From the NCBI GenBank assembly GCA_020796225.1, contig CM036769.1, positions 1,851,001 to 1,915,000 on the forward strand: DNA of 64,000 bases, written 5' to 3'. Numbering within the stretch: position 1 is the first letter of the stretch; every line of letters starts with the position of its first letter. This DNA is from Arion vulgaris. Taxonomy: Eukaryota; Mollusca; Gastropoda; Stylommatophora; Arionidae. Position numbers and translations under genes: made by a program. Of the stretch, positions 10,836-21,039 are shown piece by piece. Under the pieces are notes generated by a model. The model ran no database searches. It was not told where the DNA came from and saw only the letters and a list, made by a program, of their open reading frames with translations.

Positions 10836-11262
10836 AATATCTCAACAAGTGAATGTATCAGTGAGCACAGTACACAACATATCTCAACAAGAGAATGTAT
10901 CAGTGAGCACAGTGCACAACATATCTCAACAAGAGAATGTATCAGTGAGCACAGTACACAAAATATCTCAACAAGAGAATGTATCAGTGAGCACAGTGCA
11001 CAACATATCTCAACAAGAGAATGTATCCGTGAGCACAGTACACAAAATATCCCAACAAGAGAATGTATCCGTGAGCACAGTGCACAACATATCTCAACAA
11101 GAGAATGTATCCGTGAGCACAGTGCACACATATCTCAACAGAGAATGTATCCGTGAGCACAGTACACAAATATCCCAACAAGAGAATGTATCCGTGAGCA
11201 CAGTGCACAACATATCTCAACAAGAGAATGTATCCGTGAGCACAGGACACAAAATTCTTCAA
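10836..11262. repeat. 42-bp minisatellite, about 10 copies (copy A)
   Basis: Unit AATATCTCAACAAGAGAATG + TATCAGTGAGCACAGTACACAA. It is open in several frames on both strands because 42 is divisible by three. Not called as a gene. Copy B (about 20340-20640) has 7 copies. Confidence 0.95.
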
Positions 11263-11299
11263 CACCGGTTACATTTTAGGATTTCTGTTGTACCTGAAC

Positions 11300-11800
11300 T
11301 AACAGAGAGAAACAATTAACCTAGAGTTAACTACTGCATGTGGTTACAAGAATTTCTAGCTAAACTTGAACTAACAGAGAGAAACAATTAACCTAGAGTT
11401 TACTGCATGTGATTACAAGAATTTCTAGCTAAACTTGAACTAACAGAGAGAAACAATTAACCTAGAGTTAACTACTGCATGTGGTTACAAGAATTTCTAG
11501 CTAAACTTGAACTAACAGAGAGAAACAATTAACCTAGAGTTTACTGCATGTGATTACAAGAATTTCTAGCTAAACTTGAACTAACAGAGAGAAACAATTA
11601 ATCTAGAGTTAACTACTGCATGTGATTACAAGAATTTCTAGCTAAACTTGAACTAACAGAGAGAAACAATTAACCTAGAGTTAACTACTGCATGTGGTTA
11701 CAAGAATTTCTAGCTAAACTTGAACTAACAGAGAGAAACAATCAACCTAGAGTTAACTACTGCATGTGATTACAAGAATTTCTAGCTAAACAAGATGAAT
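11300..11800. repeat. 72-bp minisatellite x 7 (copy A)
   Basis: Unit GAACTAACAGAGAGAAACAA ... TTTCTAGCTAAACTT. Some copies lack four bases (TTTACTGC for TTAACTACTGC). Copy B (20677-20960) has four. Confidence 0.93.
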
Positions 11801-11869
11801 CAAGGTTTTATCTATCTTTTTCTTGTCTCCAATCCTGTTTTGTCTCACAATGCCAGAATAAGAAGAGAT

Positions 11870-12110
11870 TTATAGAACAGTCCATTGTTTGCGCTTCATA
11901 AACAGTGTCTTTTCTCGCCTCTGTTATCTCTGAGGCCCATCTTTTATAGAACAGTCCATTGTTTGCTGTATCTGTCTTATAAACAGTGTCTTGTTTTTCC
12001 CCTGTTATCTCTGAGGCCCATCTTTTATAGAACAGTCCATTGTTTGCGCTTCATAAACAGTGTCTTTTCTCGCCTCTGTTATCTCTGAGGCCCACCTTTT
12101 GCTTTGTATA
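11870..12110. repeat. Minisatellite (3 long units) merging into a LINE tail (copy A)
   Basis: Copies of TTTATAGAACAGTCCATTGT ... CTGTTATCTCTGAGGCCCA. This is the seed of the 60-bp array that is expanded in copy B (21040-21940). Confidence 0.88.
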
Positions 12111-12320
12111 CACTTTATTTCGGAGTAGCATTGCTCTTTGAGGCAAACTGTCTGTTGGTAATCTGCTTATGTAACCGAACCATTTAATTTGTTGTTTCTT
12201 GATGAAGTGTAGTTCTGATGTTGTACCCACTTGTTTCCTAATGTATTCGTTTCTAGACCAGTCTCTTATTGATACTCCCAGCATTCTGTGAATACACTTC
12301 ATCTCAGTTGTGACTAGTTT
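12095..12320 (-). mobile_element. LINE ORF2 3' tail (copy A)
   Basis: The minus strand encodes MKCIHRMLGVS ... IKKQQIKWFGYISRLPTDSL PQRAMLL, the conserved C-terminal block of an invertebrate non-LTR ORF2. Copy B: about 21945-22160. Confidence 0.85.
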
Positions 12321-12405
12321 CTTGTATCATTAATAACTGTACTACGCAGCCAAATGTTAATGTTTTATGTCTGGAAGGTCGAGCAGGTATTTCATTGCTC
12401 TAGAT

Positions 12406-12812
12406 CAGTGGCTCTCAACCTGTGGGTCATGACCCCTTTGGGTGTCGAACGTCCCTCTCATAGGGGTCCTCTAAAATCATCGGAAAACACATATTTTCTA
12501 TGGTATTAGGAACCAAGACACCGCTTCTCCGCAGGTGTGTCCGCCCACATGCAGCTACGCCCACATACGAGTACCCGGTGCTGGTGATTAATTAGGCACT
12601 ACGCTTTAATTATGTTCAATTTGTAACAACAATAACACATCCTGCATATCAGATATTTACATTACGATTCATAACAGTAGCAAAATTACAGTTATGAAGT
12701 AGCAAAATTACAGTTATGAAGTAGCAATGAAAATAATTTTATGGTTGGGGGTCACCACAACATGAGCAACTATATTAAAGGGTCGCAGTATTAGGAAGGT
12801 TGAGAACCACTG
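12406..12812. mobile_element. SPIN-like hAT transposon, non-autonomous, copy A (407 bp)
   Basis: TIRs CAGTGGCTCTCAACCT / AGGTTGAGAACCACTG, flanked by the hAT-type 8-bp duplication CTCTAGAT / TTCTAGAT (7 of 8 match; hAT prefers nTCTAGAn). Internal sequence such as TCAGATATTTACATTACGAT, AAAATTACAGTTATGAAGTA and GGTTGGGGGTCACCACAACA matches what I remember of the SPIN/URR1 family of tetrapods. There is no transposase frame, so it would have been mobilised in trans. A 22-bp internal direct duplication (AGCAAAATTACAGTTATGAA...) is visible. The identity is from memory and needs an alignment. Confidence 0.85.
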
Positions 12813-12924
12813 TTCTAGATGTTGGTCAAGTCAAGTATGTAAATGCACAGTTCTGATACAATACTATTGTATGCCAAGTATGCAACTCTGATAACACAGT
12901 GTTTCTTTCTCGAATCCTGTTTGC

Positions 12925-13520
12925 CTCACAGCGTCAGGTCAGAAAGAGATTTATAAAACGGGCCCTAGTATGCGCTTTGTAAATAGTCTCTGGCCGGCAT
13001 TTTGCTTTGTACCCATTGTATTGGAGCAGCATTGCTCTTTGAGGTGCACTGTCTGATGGTAATCTGCTTACGTGGCTGAACAATTTAATTTGTTGTTTCT
13101 TGATGAAGTCTAGTACTGATGTTGTACCCACTTTTTCCTGATGTCTTCATTTCTCAACCGGTCTCTTCTTGTTACACCCAGCATTCTGCGTAGACACTTC
13201 ATCTCTGTCGTGACTAGTTTTCTTCGATCGTTTGTTGTCAGCGTCCAGGTCTGGCACTGGTAACATAATGTGGGGAGAAAGATTGTGTTGAACATTGCTC
13301 TTTTTGTGTTCATGGTGACGTGTTTGCATCTTAAAATTGGCGCCATTTGCCTATCATTTGATTTGCTTTGTTGCATCTGTGTTGAATTTCATTAGTTATT
13401 CTTCCGTTTGCTGAAAAAATGCTCCCCAGTTATGTGAAGTCTTTTACTTGATTTAGTGGGCGATTGTCGATAGAGATATTGGTAGAGCTTTCCTCTCTGG
13501 CGAATGACATTAATTTGTAA
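12925..13520 (-). mobile_element. LINE ORF2 C-terminal half (copy A, frameshifted)
   Basis: Read on the minus strand, the order is a FTYLGSIFS-type motif remnant, KRAMFNTIFLPTLCYQCQTW, MKCLRRMLGVTRRDRLRNED, then FIKKQQIKLFSHVSRLPSDS. These are the post-RT thumb and C-terminal blocks of a non-LTR ORF2. Frameshifts separate them. Copy B (22880-23470) preserves more of the upstream part (PLNQVNDFTYLGSIFSANGR). Confidence 0.88.
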
Positions 13521-13554
13521 TTGCACAGTGTTGATTGCTGGAAGTTAGACTTTG

Positions 13555-13770
13555 ATTGATTGAGCCATCAACACTTCACTTCAGTGAATAACCATGTGTG
13601 CTCTGATCTCTTTCGCATGGCTCAGGCAGTGCACAAACTTATTATTTTATTTTAACAAATGTTTGCCTGGACAACGAGTTTAGTCTACTCTTTATCAATT
13701 TTCAACTGTCACAGGTTCTTTTACATGCTCAACTTACTCGAACATGGGATCTACGTTCTAACTTCCGTCT
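13555..13770 (+). mobile_element. Dispersed family 4 (tRNA-derived SINE), fragment
   Basis: Shares ACCATGTGTGCTCTGATCTC, CAGGCAGTGCACAAACT and TCTTTTACATGCTCAACTT with the fuller copies at 29190-29625 and 40020-40560. Copy B: about 23505-23715. Confidence 0.7.
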
Positions 13771-13784
13771 TCAATAGGGTTAGA

Positions 13785-14015
13785 CGCCCATGTGGTGCCG
13801 GGCCTGCGAGGAAGCAAGAATTGTACCACTGCAACCTACAATGCATATTGTAAGAGGTGACTGAGATAGGGGCCTAGGGAAGCTACCCTAGTAAATAAAA
13901 GTGTTGTAGTAATTGTATGGCTGGCCTACTTGTAGGTGCATAAGTGGTGCAATGTACATTTGCTCTGAGGCTACGATCACATACAAATTACAAAGAATGG
14001 TTCAACAAGTAGTCG
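13785..14015 (+). mobile_element. Dispersed family 1 element (copy A)
   Basis: Contains ACCACTGCAACCTACAATGC, GTAAGAGGTGACTGAGATAG, GGAAGCTACCCTAGTAAATAAA and GATCACATACAAATTACAAA. At least eight copies of this family occur in the window. It carries its own AATAAA motif. Confidence 0.8.
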
Positions 14016-14323
14016 ATATGGGACGCAAGAAGAAGTCATCTTCCAACTCTCGCTGCCATATGTTAAGATTGATACAATATTGGAATGTAGTGCCCATGTT
14101 GGATTTATTTCTGCTTGCTCTTTCTCCTGTCAGGTAGTAATAATAGTTTTTTAGTACAAAATTAACTAAAAGTTATAACGTAACATAAAATCAAATGCTT
14201 TCTTGCGACAACCAATATGGTACCTTTATTTATTTTGTTATACAACATTGTATAAGTAGTTTGATAACTTTATTACAATAATCCTACATCATTAAAAATA
14301 ACAGTTAGATATGCTTCAGCTCA

Positions 14324-15107
14324 TCAATATCTTCTGTCTTTAAGCTGTTTCTGAAGACTTTCTACAATAGACTTCAAGTCCTTTACTTCTAATCTAGACA
14401 TGCGCGAGATATTTTGAGCTTTAATCAACTCGCACTTTCTCACATACAAGTCCTTACATTTGTCCTTCAGCATACTAATTGTGGCTGCATTCCTATTCAA
14501 GGTTTGTTTCGTCCGTCTCAGAGAAAATCCGGCCATCTTTTCTCTGTGCTCTTTCCTGATCTCTAAAATCTTGTGCAACAAACGTTTACGCTGACTCCTC
14601 ATAATTCCAAATGCCCGCCGTGTTAGCACAACTTTCACAGCTACAGCTGCATCGTAAACTCATAATTGATGTACCTGAAACAGACTCATTGAACATGTCA
14701 TTAGTTACATTATCACAAGATTGCAATGGAACTGTAACATTAACAGCATTTGAATCTCTAAATGGAATTACAAATGGTTCTTGGTAGAGTTCCATAAGGA
14801 ATGTCCAATGCTTAGTTAAGGCTGTGTTTTTGTATCTTATCAGTTTGTCAAAGCGTGCAATACAAGTTGCAAGACAAGGTTCATTGACATACTTATCAGT
14901 TTCTGTTGCATGCACAATAGTCGATATCTTCTTTGTCACCTCAGAAATAGTAGGTCTGCAACGATCCAACAGCAGTTGTGCTACATACCCCTTCTTAACT
15001 GGATACGCTGCTTCAAACTGCGTCAAATATGACCTCAGATCTTCAATACCCTTCTTGATATCCATGGTCAAAGTTGAATCAATTCAAAAATGATAAAATC
15101 AGTGAAT
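14324..15107 (-). pseudogene. Coiled-coil protein gene, copy A, two frameshifts
   Basis: Counterpart of the intact frame at 24288-25086. Relative to B it lacks two bases near 14615 (CCCGCCGTGTTAGC versus GTCCGCTTCGTGTTAGC), which shifts the frame after ESCANT. It lacks two more near 14340 (TCTTTAAGC versus TCTTTCGAAGC), which changes the C-terminus to KDRRY. The N-terminal 160 residues still read from ATG at 15069. The upstream acceptor TTTTTATTTCCGCAG is retained. Copy A also lacks whatever lies right of copy B, so its 5' exons and promoter may be missing, consistent with decay. Confidence 0.75.
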
Positions 15108-15701
15108 CTGCGGAAATAAAAACAAGTTGTTCTACTTAGACATAATATTAATTATAACAAAAAAAATAAAATAATTAACTAATAACGTGATTACAGATTA
15201 ACAATCTTATAAATAATTGTTTTACGTTCTTCTTCTTTACCTTTCAACTCCCAACGGAGCACATGTCTTCACAAACTTCTTCTAGCCCTTCCTATCTCTT
15301 GCCATCCCTTTTCAATTCTTTCCAAGTCTTGCCTACCTTTTTACTATCAGTTTCTAGATGTCTTCATGTATTTCTAGGTCTTCCTCTTTCTCCGCAGGTT
15401 CCCAAACAGTGTCTGTTTAAAATTTCTTGCAATTCTTCCGGTCTGCCTTCTCAATGTGTCCTATCCATCACCAACGTTCCTTAGCTCTTTTTCAACCAGC
15501 AACTGCTTAGTTCTTCTTCTTTCTCGAATCCTGTGTGCCTCACAGCGTCAGGTCAGGACACTGCTTAGTTATTTTAAACACTGGAACACAAATATTTGTT
15601 GTGTGTGTTACACTCTTGCAGTTAATATAATAGCAAGAAAAGAACAGCACAACAGGTAAATGAGTAAGCTCATCTGACTCATCAATCAAAATCAAACTCA
15701 C
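15108..15701 (-). mobile_element. Gap holding a LINE 3' tail (about 15232-15560)
   Basis: The minus strand at about 15232-15560 reads LQDTLDRHCFGTLR-like, TWKELKRMARDRKGWKKFV and VKTCAPLGVER, a non-LTR C-terminus with frameshifts. The rest is AT-rich intron-like sequence. Copy B has the same at about 26410-26700. Confidence 0.55.
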
Positions 15702-15801
15702 TTGCACGGTCAGTCGCTGGACACTGACGGTTGGTGATATTCCGAAGGAGATCTGAGCACATATGGGCATGCCCGGATATCCCGAATAAAGATATTCCAA
15801 A
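15702..15801 (-). other. Exon-like block iii, copy A (100 bp)
   Basis: On the minus strand a strong acceptor (TTACTATTATCACTTTCAG) and a strong donor (CAA|GTGAGT) bound 100 bases. They read open as one base plus 33 codons (LEYLYSGYPGMPICAQISFG then ISPTVSVQRLTVQ). The preceding block ends with two leftover bases (CC) that combine with the first base here (T) to CCT. It could instead be an untranslated exon of the coiled-coil gene, because reading straight on into that exon gives a stop after two codons. Identical structure in copy B. Confidence 0.45.
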
Positions 15802-15871
15802 CTGAAAGTGATAATAGTAATATACAGTATCAATTTAGTTAGTTTAATTAACACATTTTTGACAAAACAAA

Positions 15872-15903
15872 ATGGCGGACGGCGAGATCGAAGACAATTT
15901 TCA
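15872..15903 (+). CDS. Orphan copy of a candidate first coding exon (copy A)
   Basis: AAAATGGCGGAC... encodes MADGEIEDNF plus two bases, followed by the donor CA|GTATGT. It is CpG-rich against an AT-rich background. The same exon in copy B (27001-27032) is followed by candidate downstream exons. This copy is followed by copy B and is presumably stranded. Confidence 0.45.
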
Positions 15904-16210
15904 GTATGTCCAGCTTACATGATCAAATTGATTTACCAGTTTTCAAGTTTCCCGCTCCATTGTTCATACACACATTTTTTTTAATGGATGCTAAATTCAA
16001 ATATTTCAAATATATAATGAAGATGTTCTGAAAAGTATATTTTTAGTATAAGATAATTGCAATCAACAAACTTACCTCAATGTGTTAAATTGCTGGTAAT
16101 TTCCAAACTAGTTAATATTTTTGACTAATTCTGAGAACAAGGTTTGAAGAAAAGGTTAGCACATTTGTTTTGTTTTGTAATGTAGGGTCCCGAGACTGAC
16201 ACGAACTTAC

Positions 16211-16310
16211 GGTACTTTTTCACGACCATTTCCGGAATTCACCGGAATCAGACGGACCGTCCATACTTGGTTTAATCTTTGACAGAAGTATTGCACATTT
16301 TTTGTAACAG
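16211..16310 (-). other. Exon-like block ii / CpG-rich promoter-like segment, copy A
   Basis: The minus strand reads open from an acceptor-like CCCTGTAG to an excellent donor ACC|GTAAGT (KNVQYFCQRLNQVW then TVRLIPVNSGNGREKV). The segment is unusually CpG-rich for the window. It contains two ETS-like CCGGAA motifs (TTTCCGGAATTC, CACCGGAATC). Two readings are possible: a coding exon spliced to block iii, or the untranslated first exon and promoter of the coiled-coil gene. The strand and donor are the firm parts. Confidence 0.42.
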
Positions 16311-16319
16311 CTACAGGGT

Positions 16320-17095
16320 TTTGTTTTTTAATTTAGCAAGCATACAAACAACATGTTATATCGACGATAACCTGGCTGCTCGCTGACATCTGATCAGATC
16401 ATTGAATTCGTTGCAACTCTGTAGGCCTACCACAACTGTATACATACTGTTAAGTTGTTAACTGTATTGTTATTGTTTGCATAAATATTCAAAAGTGGAC
16501 AAAAATGAATTCTCGATTTGTACTGTTTTAGATATGGGCACATGATTTTCTACTTTCTTAAATCTTCCAGACAACAGGATAAGATGATTTAGTTAGTACC
16601 CTGCAGATTCTGTACACGATTTGAAACTCAGGATCTACCAGGTAATACAAGAGTTAGAGAGAGCCTCACTCAATGAAGAATTCATGTGATTATTTTCACT
16701 GTGATTATCGTTATGTTATGATACAATAATTGTGACTCACTGTGATCACAGTTAATGAATGAGTTATGTGTGAGTTTGACATGAGAACCATTCAATTGAG
16801 TATGATATACTTTCGAGTCGACATCTGATTGCGGAGACTGCCCGGAGTGTTACGTCAGTGTTAGTTCAATAACCAGTTAAATTGATTATTTATTAATGTA
16901 GTTTTTCATCTCAATTTTGTTTCTAAATTTGTCATGTTTTGGGTGACATTTTACAATTTAAAGTAAAATCGAGTAGATCTTGTAAGTATTGTTATGTTAT
17001 CACAAATGCAAATGATTGTTATAATGAAATGTTTATGGATTGAGATGTGATTAACAGAAATGTGAAAATATATGGAGGGCACAGTAAATAAATTT
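16320..17095. other. Intron-like AT-rich sequence (copy A)
   Basis: No mobile-element signature was seen. It is nearly identical between copies A and B. A small TGTGATTATCG/TCACTGTGATCACAG cluster near 16690-16755 forms short palindromes of no assigned function. Confidence 0.5.
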
Positions 17096-17099
17096 AATA

Positions 17100-17205
17100 T
17101 CATTTTAGCTGTCGGATCATCATCACTGCACATCAAACCAGTTAGTCCATAAGTCAAGTGCTCCAATCTCTTCAATAAGTCTCTCAGCATTTCAGTAAGT
17201 CTCTC
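17100..17205 (-). other. Exon-like helix-coding block, copy A
   Basis: The minus strand reads ERLTEMLRDLLKRLEHLTYG then LTGLMCSDDDPTAKM. This is a well-formed amphipathic helix followed by an acidic turn and looks like genuine coding sequence. No strong donor is visible, so the exon end is unclear. Its 5' edge dissolves into a 20-bp tandem array built from the same bases. Conserved in copy B at about 28222-28327. Confidence 0.4.
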
Positions 17206-17266
17206 AGCATTTCAGTAAGTCTTTCAGCATTTCAGTAAGTCTCTCAGCATTTCAGTAAGTCTTTCT
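17185..17266. repeat. 20-bp minisatellite, 4 copies (copy A end)
   Basis: Unit AGTCTCTCAGCATTTCAGTA. Copy B has about 8 (28300-28452). The duplication junction lies at its right end. Confidence 0.9.
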
Positions 17267-17479
17267 AAAATTGACTAAAATTGATCGTAAAGAACGAACG
17301 CAAAGAAGAAGAATCAACAGGAGAAAGATTTTTGAAAGAGAAATTCTGTGCTGCTCAATGATACAGGAGTCACAAGGGAGGGTTCATTGTGTTCATTCCT
17401 CGTCACCAAATTTTATGCAGGTCATGCTGAGCTCTACAATAATCTAGACATGTTGTCCAAATGCCCACATAAAGAGGAT

Positions 17480-17650
17480 CATCCCATCATGGGTCGCCAA
17501 TCAAGAGGATCATCACATCGTGGATCGCCGATCAAGAGGATCATGACATCATGGGTCGCCGATCAAGAGGATCATCACATCGTGGGTCGCTGATCAAGAG
17601 GATCCTCAGATCATGGGTCGCCGATCAAGTGGATCATGGGTCACTGATGT
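17480..17650. repeat. Degenerate 30-bp repeat around GGTCGCCGATCAAGAGGATC
   Basis: About five variant copies. The copy A counterpart at 7795-7885 has about three. Confidence 0.75.
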
Positions 17651-17959
17651 AAAGGATCATCGTGTCCTGGGTCGCCGATATCGAAATTGATCAAACTAAT
17701 GAAAACTCTGAGGTTCGAGACTAGACTTGGCCAAATGTATTCAGTGTGCACTCGATGCGCGGCTGGACTATATGAGACCCTGATCCTTTTACTGGGGAGC
17801 TAAATTACAAGTAACTCTTAAGTCAGAGTAAGGTTTGCCTTACTCGCATGGCACACTGATGCACTCACACTTTAAACACAACAACAACAGCATGGAAAGT
17901 GTGCAGTTAGCCGTAACGGCAAAAACGCGTACGCCATTTTTGTTTGCATGTGTAGAAAT

Positions 17960-18441
17960 AGTGTTCGTATTTAGTTGTTCAATTCTACAAATATAGTTCA
18001 CATTTAGTTGTTCAATTCTACAAATATTGTTCACATTTAGTTGTTCAATTCTACAAATATAGTTCACATTTAGTTGTTCAATTCTACAAATATTGTTCAC
18101 ATTTAGTTGTTCAATTCTACAAATATTGTTCGCATTTAGTTGTTCAATTCTACAAATATTGTTCACATTTAGTTGTTCAATTCTACAAATATAGTTCACA
18201 TTTAGTTGTTCAATTCTACAAATATAGTTCACATTTAGTTGTTCAATTCTACAAATATTGTTCACATTTAGTTGTTCAATTCTACAAATATTGTTCACAT
18301 TTAGTTGTTCAATTCTACAAATATTGTTCGCATTTAGTTGTTCAATTCTACAAATATTGTTCACATTTAGTTGTTTAATTCTACAAATATTGTTCACATT
18401 TAGTTGTTCAATTCTACAAATATTGTTCACATTTAGTTGTC
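17960..18441. repeat. 33-bp minisatellite, about 15 copies (copy B)
   Basis: Same unit as 8139-8793, with fewer copies. Confidence 0.95.
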
Positions 18442-18660
18442 ATATTGTGTAAGCACTTTTAGTATTAAATTGTCAATTTTTACAATAAATGTTCGCTTTT
18501 ATTGGCAAAGTTGTAAAAGCACATTTTGCTAATTTGTTGTTAGTATTCAATAAACATATTATCGAAGTACTTTGTTGTATTTATTAGTTAGAAGGTGTAT
18601 TAAGAAACATCATTATGTTTTTGAGTGAAAAGATTACTGCAGCAGACAACAGTCATTCAC

Positions 18661-18790
18661 TGCATGTCATGTCCCAATAGACTGTGAAGCACAGTTTTTG
18701 ATGATGTCATGTCCCAATAGACTGTGAAGCACAGTTTTTGATGATGTCATGTCCCAATAGACTGTGAAGCACAGTTTTTGATGATGTCAT
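18661..18790. repeat. 40-bp minisatellite x 3 (copy B)
   Basis: Counterpart of 9017-9182. Confidence 0.9.
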
Positions 18791-18801
18791 GTACTTTTTT
18801 T

Positions 18802-19003
18802 ACATTTATTATACATATGAAAGTGTAATGGGACTTTACAAACATTTATTATACATATGAAAGTGTAATGGGACTTTACAAACATTTATTATACATATGA
18901 AAGTGTAATGGGATTTTACAAACATTTATTATACATATGAAAGTGTAATGGGACTTTACAAACATTTATTATACATATGAAAGTGTAATGGGACTTTACA
19001 AAC
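18802..19003. repeat. 40-bp minisatellite x 5, expanded only in copy B
   Basis: Unit ACATTTATTATACATATGAA + AGTGTAATGGGACTTTACAA. Copy A (9196-9235) has a single unit. Confidence 0.93.
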
Positions 19004-19539
19004 ACCCTGTAGTAAAGAGGAGATAACTTATTGAAATAGACAAATAATAGTAAATACTAAAATATATCATCATCAGGTGCTGGCTGCCGTATGCGATCAT
19101 GGATCTCCACAAATCTCTGGTTTTTGCTATCATCTCAGATGACGCTCTACCATGTCAAATAAAATAGGCTATCCAAAAGTGTCTCTCGTCTCCCCTCGAT
19201 TTTTCCGGGTGTTACAATGTGTTCCAGACCTCCCTTTGTTATCAAATGTCTGAAAAATGATAACTGCCTCTTTCTTATATTGATGATAAGCTTTCTCTAT
19301 ATCTTGATCTCATTCAACACCTCCAGATTATTACTAAAATGTAACCTAACCCACAAACCATGATTTTTCCAAACATTTTTGTCTGGCCCCATCAACAAAA
19401 ATGATCATGCGCTGCCACTGACTAGGAGTAGATTTGCATTATTAAATACTATACTTTGAATAGAGGATATTTAAATAACCAACACAGGACTGCAGCACTA
19501 AGGAACTTGTTTCTTCTTTTGTTGTAAGGATTATCTGAT

Positions 19540-19755
19540 GACTAACTTCTTCTTCTTCTCTTCCACCATTTACTTCTTGATAGAATTGTTGGGGGGAAAC
19601 GTAGTGATCTTGTGTGTGCTTGTTTTAAGGCACTTTGTAAGACGATATTTATTTTCGTAATGCTGTTTTTGATACCGTCGCTCCCTCTTTTGCGCGGTCT
19701 TCCTCTTGCTTTGTACTCATACTTTTTCTGTGGAAGGCGATACCAGGGCATTCTA
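19540..19755 (-). mobile_element. LINE ORF2 3' tail (copy B)
   Basis: Same insertion as 9747-9990; the minus strand reads YKARGRPRKRGSDGI. Confidence 0.75.
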
Positions 19756-20029
19756 ACTAACTATGCAATCAATAAACGCAAAATGTACTTAAACTAAGAA
19801 AGTATATTTTTGGTCAAACAGATATTTCGGAATGGTGGTCGATACATATGGAAGGTTGTTCAAAAATTGATATCTATATTTTCAGATAAACCACCTCCTC
19901 ATTGCATAATGGTTGGAAATTTGTTGAGTAAGTTTCTTGATACAGGAAATGTGGAAGATGTTTGCAATCCTGTCGTCTGCTATGTTTGAAGAAAAATGTC
20001 TAGATATCCAAGACAGAATTCTGAAAAGG

Positions 20030-20330
20030 TTCTTCTTCTTCACTCCCACTATTTACTTCTTTATTAAAGTGTGGGGAAGTGTAGTGATCTTGAGTGTGCT
20101 TGTTTTAATGCACTTTGTAAGCTGATATTTATTTTCGTAAGCCTGTTCTTGATGCTGTTGCTCCATATTTTGCATGGTCTTCCTCTTGCTCTGTACTCGT
20201 TATACTTTTTCTGTGTGGTTCTCTGTAGTAGACGATACCAGGGCATTCTTTTCAGGTGTCCAAACCATTTAATTTGTTGCTCTTTTATGAATTGTATCAC
20301 TGGTTTCACATCCAGTCTCTGATGAAAAGG
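20030..20330 (-). mobile_element. LINE ORF2 3' tail (copy B)
   Basis: The minus strand reads IKEQQIKWFGHLKRMPWYRL then ARGRPCKIWSNSIKN. This is the best preserved member of this pair. Confidence 0.82.
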
Positions 20331-20339
20331 CTAAGTAAG

Positions 20340-20640
20340 GAAAATATCTCAACAAGTGAATGTATCAGAGAGCACAGTACACAAAATATCTCAACAAGAG
20401 AATGTATCAGTGAGCACAGTACACAAAATATCTCAACAAGAGAATGTATCAGTGAGCACAGTACACAAAATATCTCAACAAGAGAATGTATCCGTGAGCA
20501 CAGTGCACAACATATCTCAACAAGAGAATGTATCCGTGAGCACAGTGCACAACATATCTCAACAAGAGAATGTATCCGTGAGCACAGTGCACAACATATC
20601 TCAACAAGAGAATGTATCCGTGAGCACAGTACACAAAATT
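20340..20640. repeat. 42-bp minisatellite x 7 (copy B)
   Basis: Counterpart of 10836-11262. Confidence 0.95.
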
Positions 20641-20676
20641 CTTCAACACTGGTTACATTTTAGGATTTCTGTTGTA

Positions 20677-20960
20677 CCTGAACTAACAGAGAGAAACAAT
20701 TAACCTAGAGTTAACTACTGCATGTGGTTACAAGAATTTCTAGCTAAACTTGAACTAACAGAGAGAAACAATCAACCTAGAGTTAACTACTGCATGTGGT
20801 TACAAGAATTTCTAGCTAAACTTGAACTAACAGAAACAATTAACCTAGAGTTAACTACTGCATGTGGTTACAAGAATTTCTAGCTAAACTTGAACTAACA
20901 GAGAGAAACAATCAACCTAGAGTTAACTACTGCATGTGGTTACAAGAATTTCTAGCTAAA
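20677..20960. repeat. 72-bp minisatellite x 4 (copy B)
   Basis: Counterpart of 11300-11800. One unit lacks four bases (AACAGAAACAA). Confidence 0.93.
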
Positions 20961-21039
20961 CAAGATGAATCAAGGTTTTATCTATCTTTTTCTTGTCTCC
21001 AATTATGTTTTGTCTCACAATGTCAGAATAAGAAGAGAT

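Larger units (their letters stand above)
7588..17267. repeat. Segmental duplication, copy A (about 9.7 kb)
   Basis: Collinear with 17268-28447 in direct orientation. Shared landmarks in the same order include the 33-bp array, two LINE tails, the 42-bp and 72-bp arrays, a SPIN-like element, a LINE tail, a family-4 SINE, dispersed family 1, the coiled-coil gene, exon-like blocks and a 20-bp array. The left edge lies at GACTAAAATTGGTCGTAAAG inside a family-2 element. The same sequence recurs at the A/B junction. Confidence 0.93.

Noticed and set aside
10725..11319. Several 90-156 codon frames on both strands
   Set aside because: 42-bp repeat artefacts, open in multiple frames.
15107..15702. Direct splice of exon-like block iii into the coiled-coil exon as continuous coding sequence
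   Set aside because: Phase 0 reading into the coiled-coil exon gives a stop after two codons (ATT CAC TGA), so either a further exon exists or block iii is untranslated.
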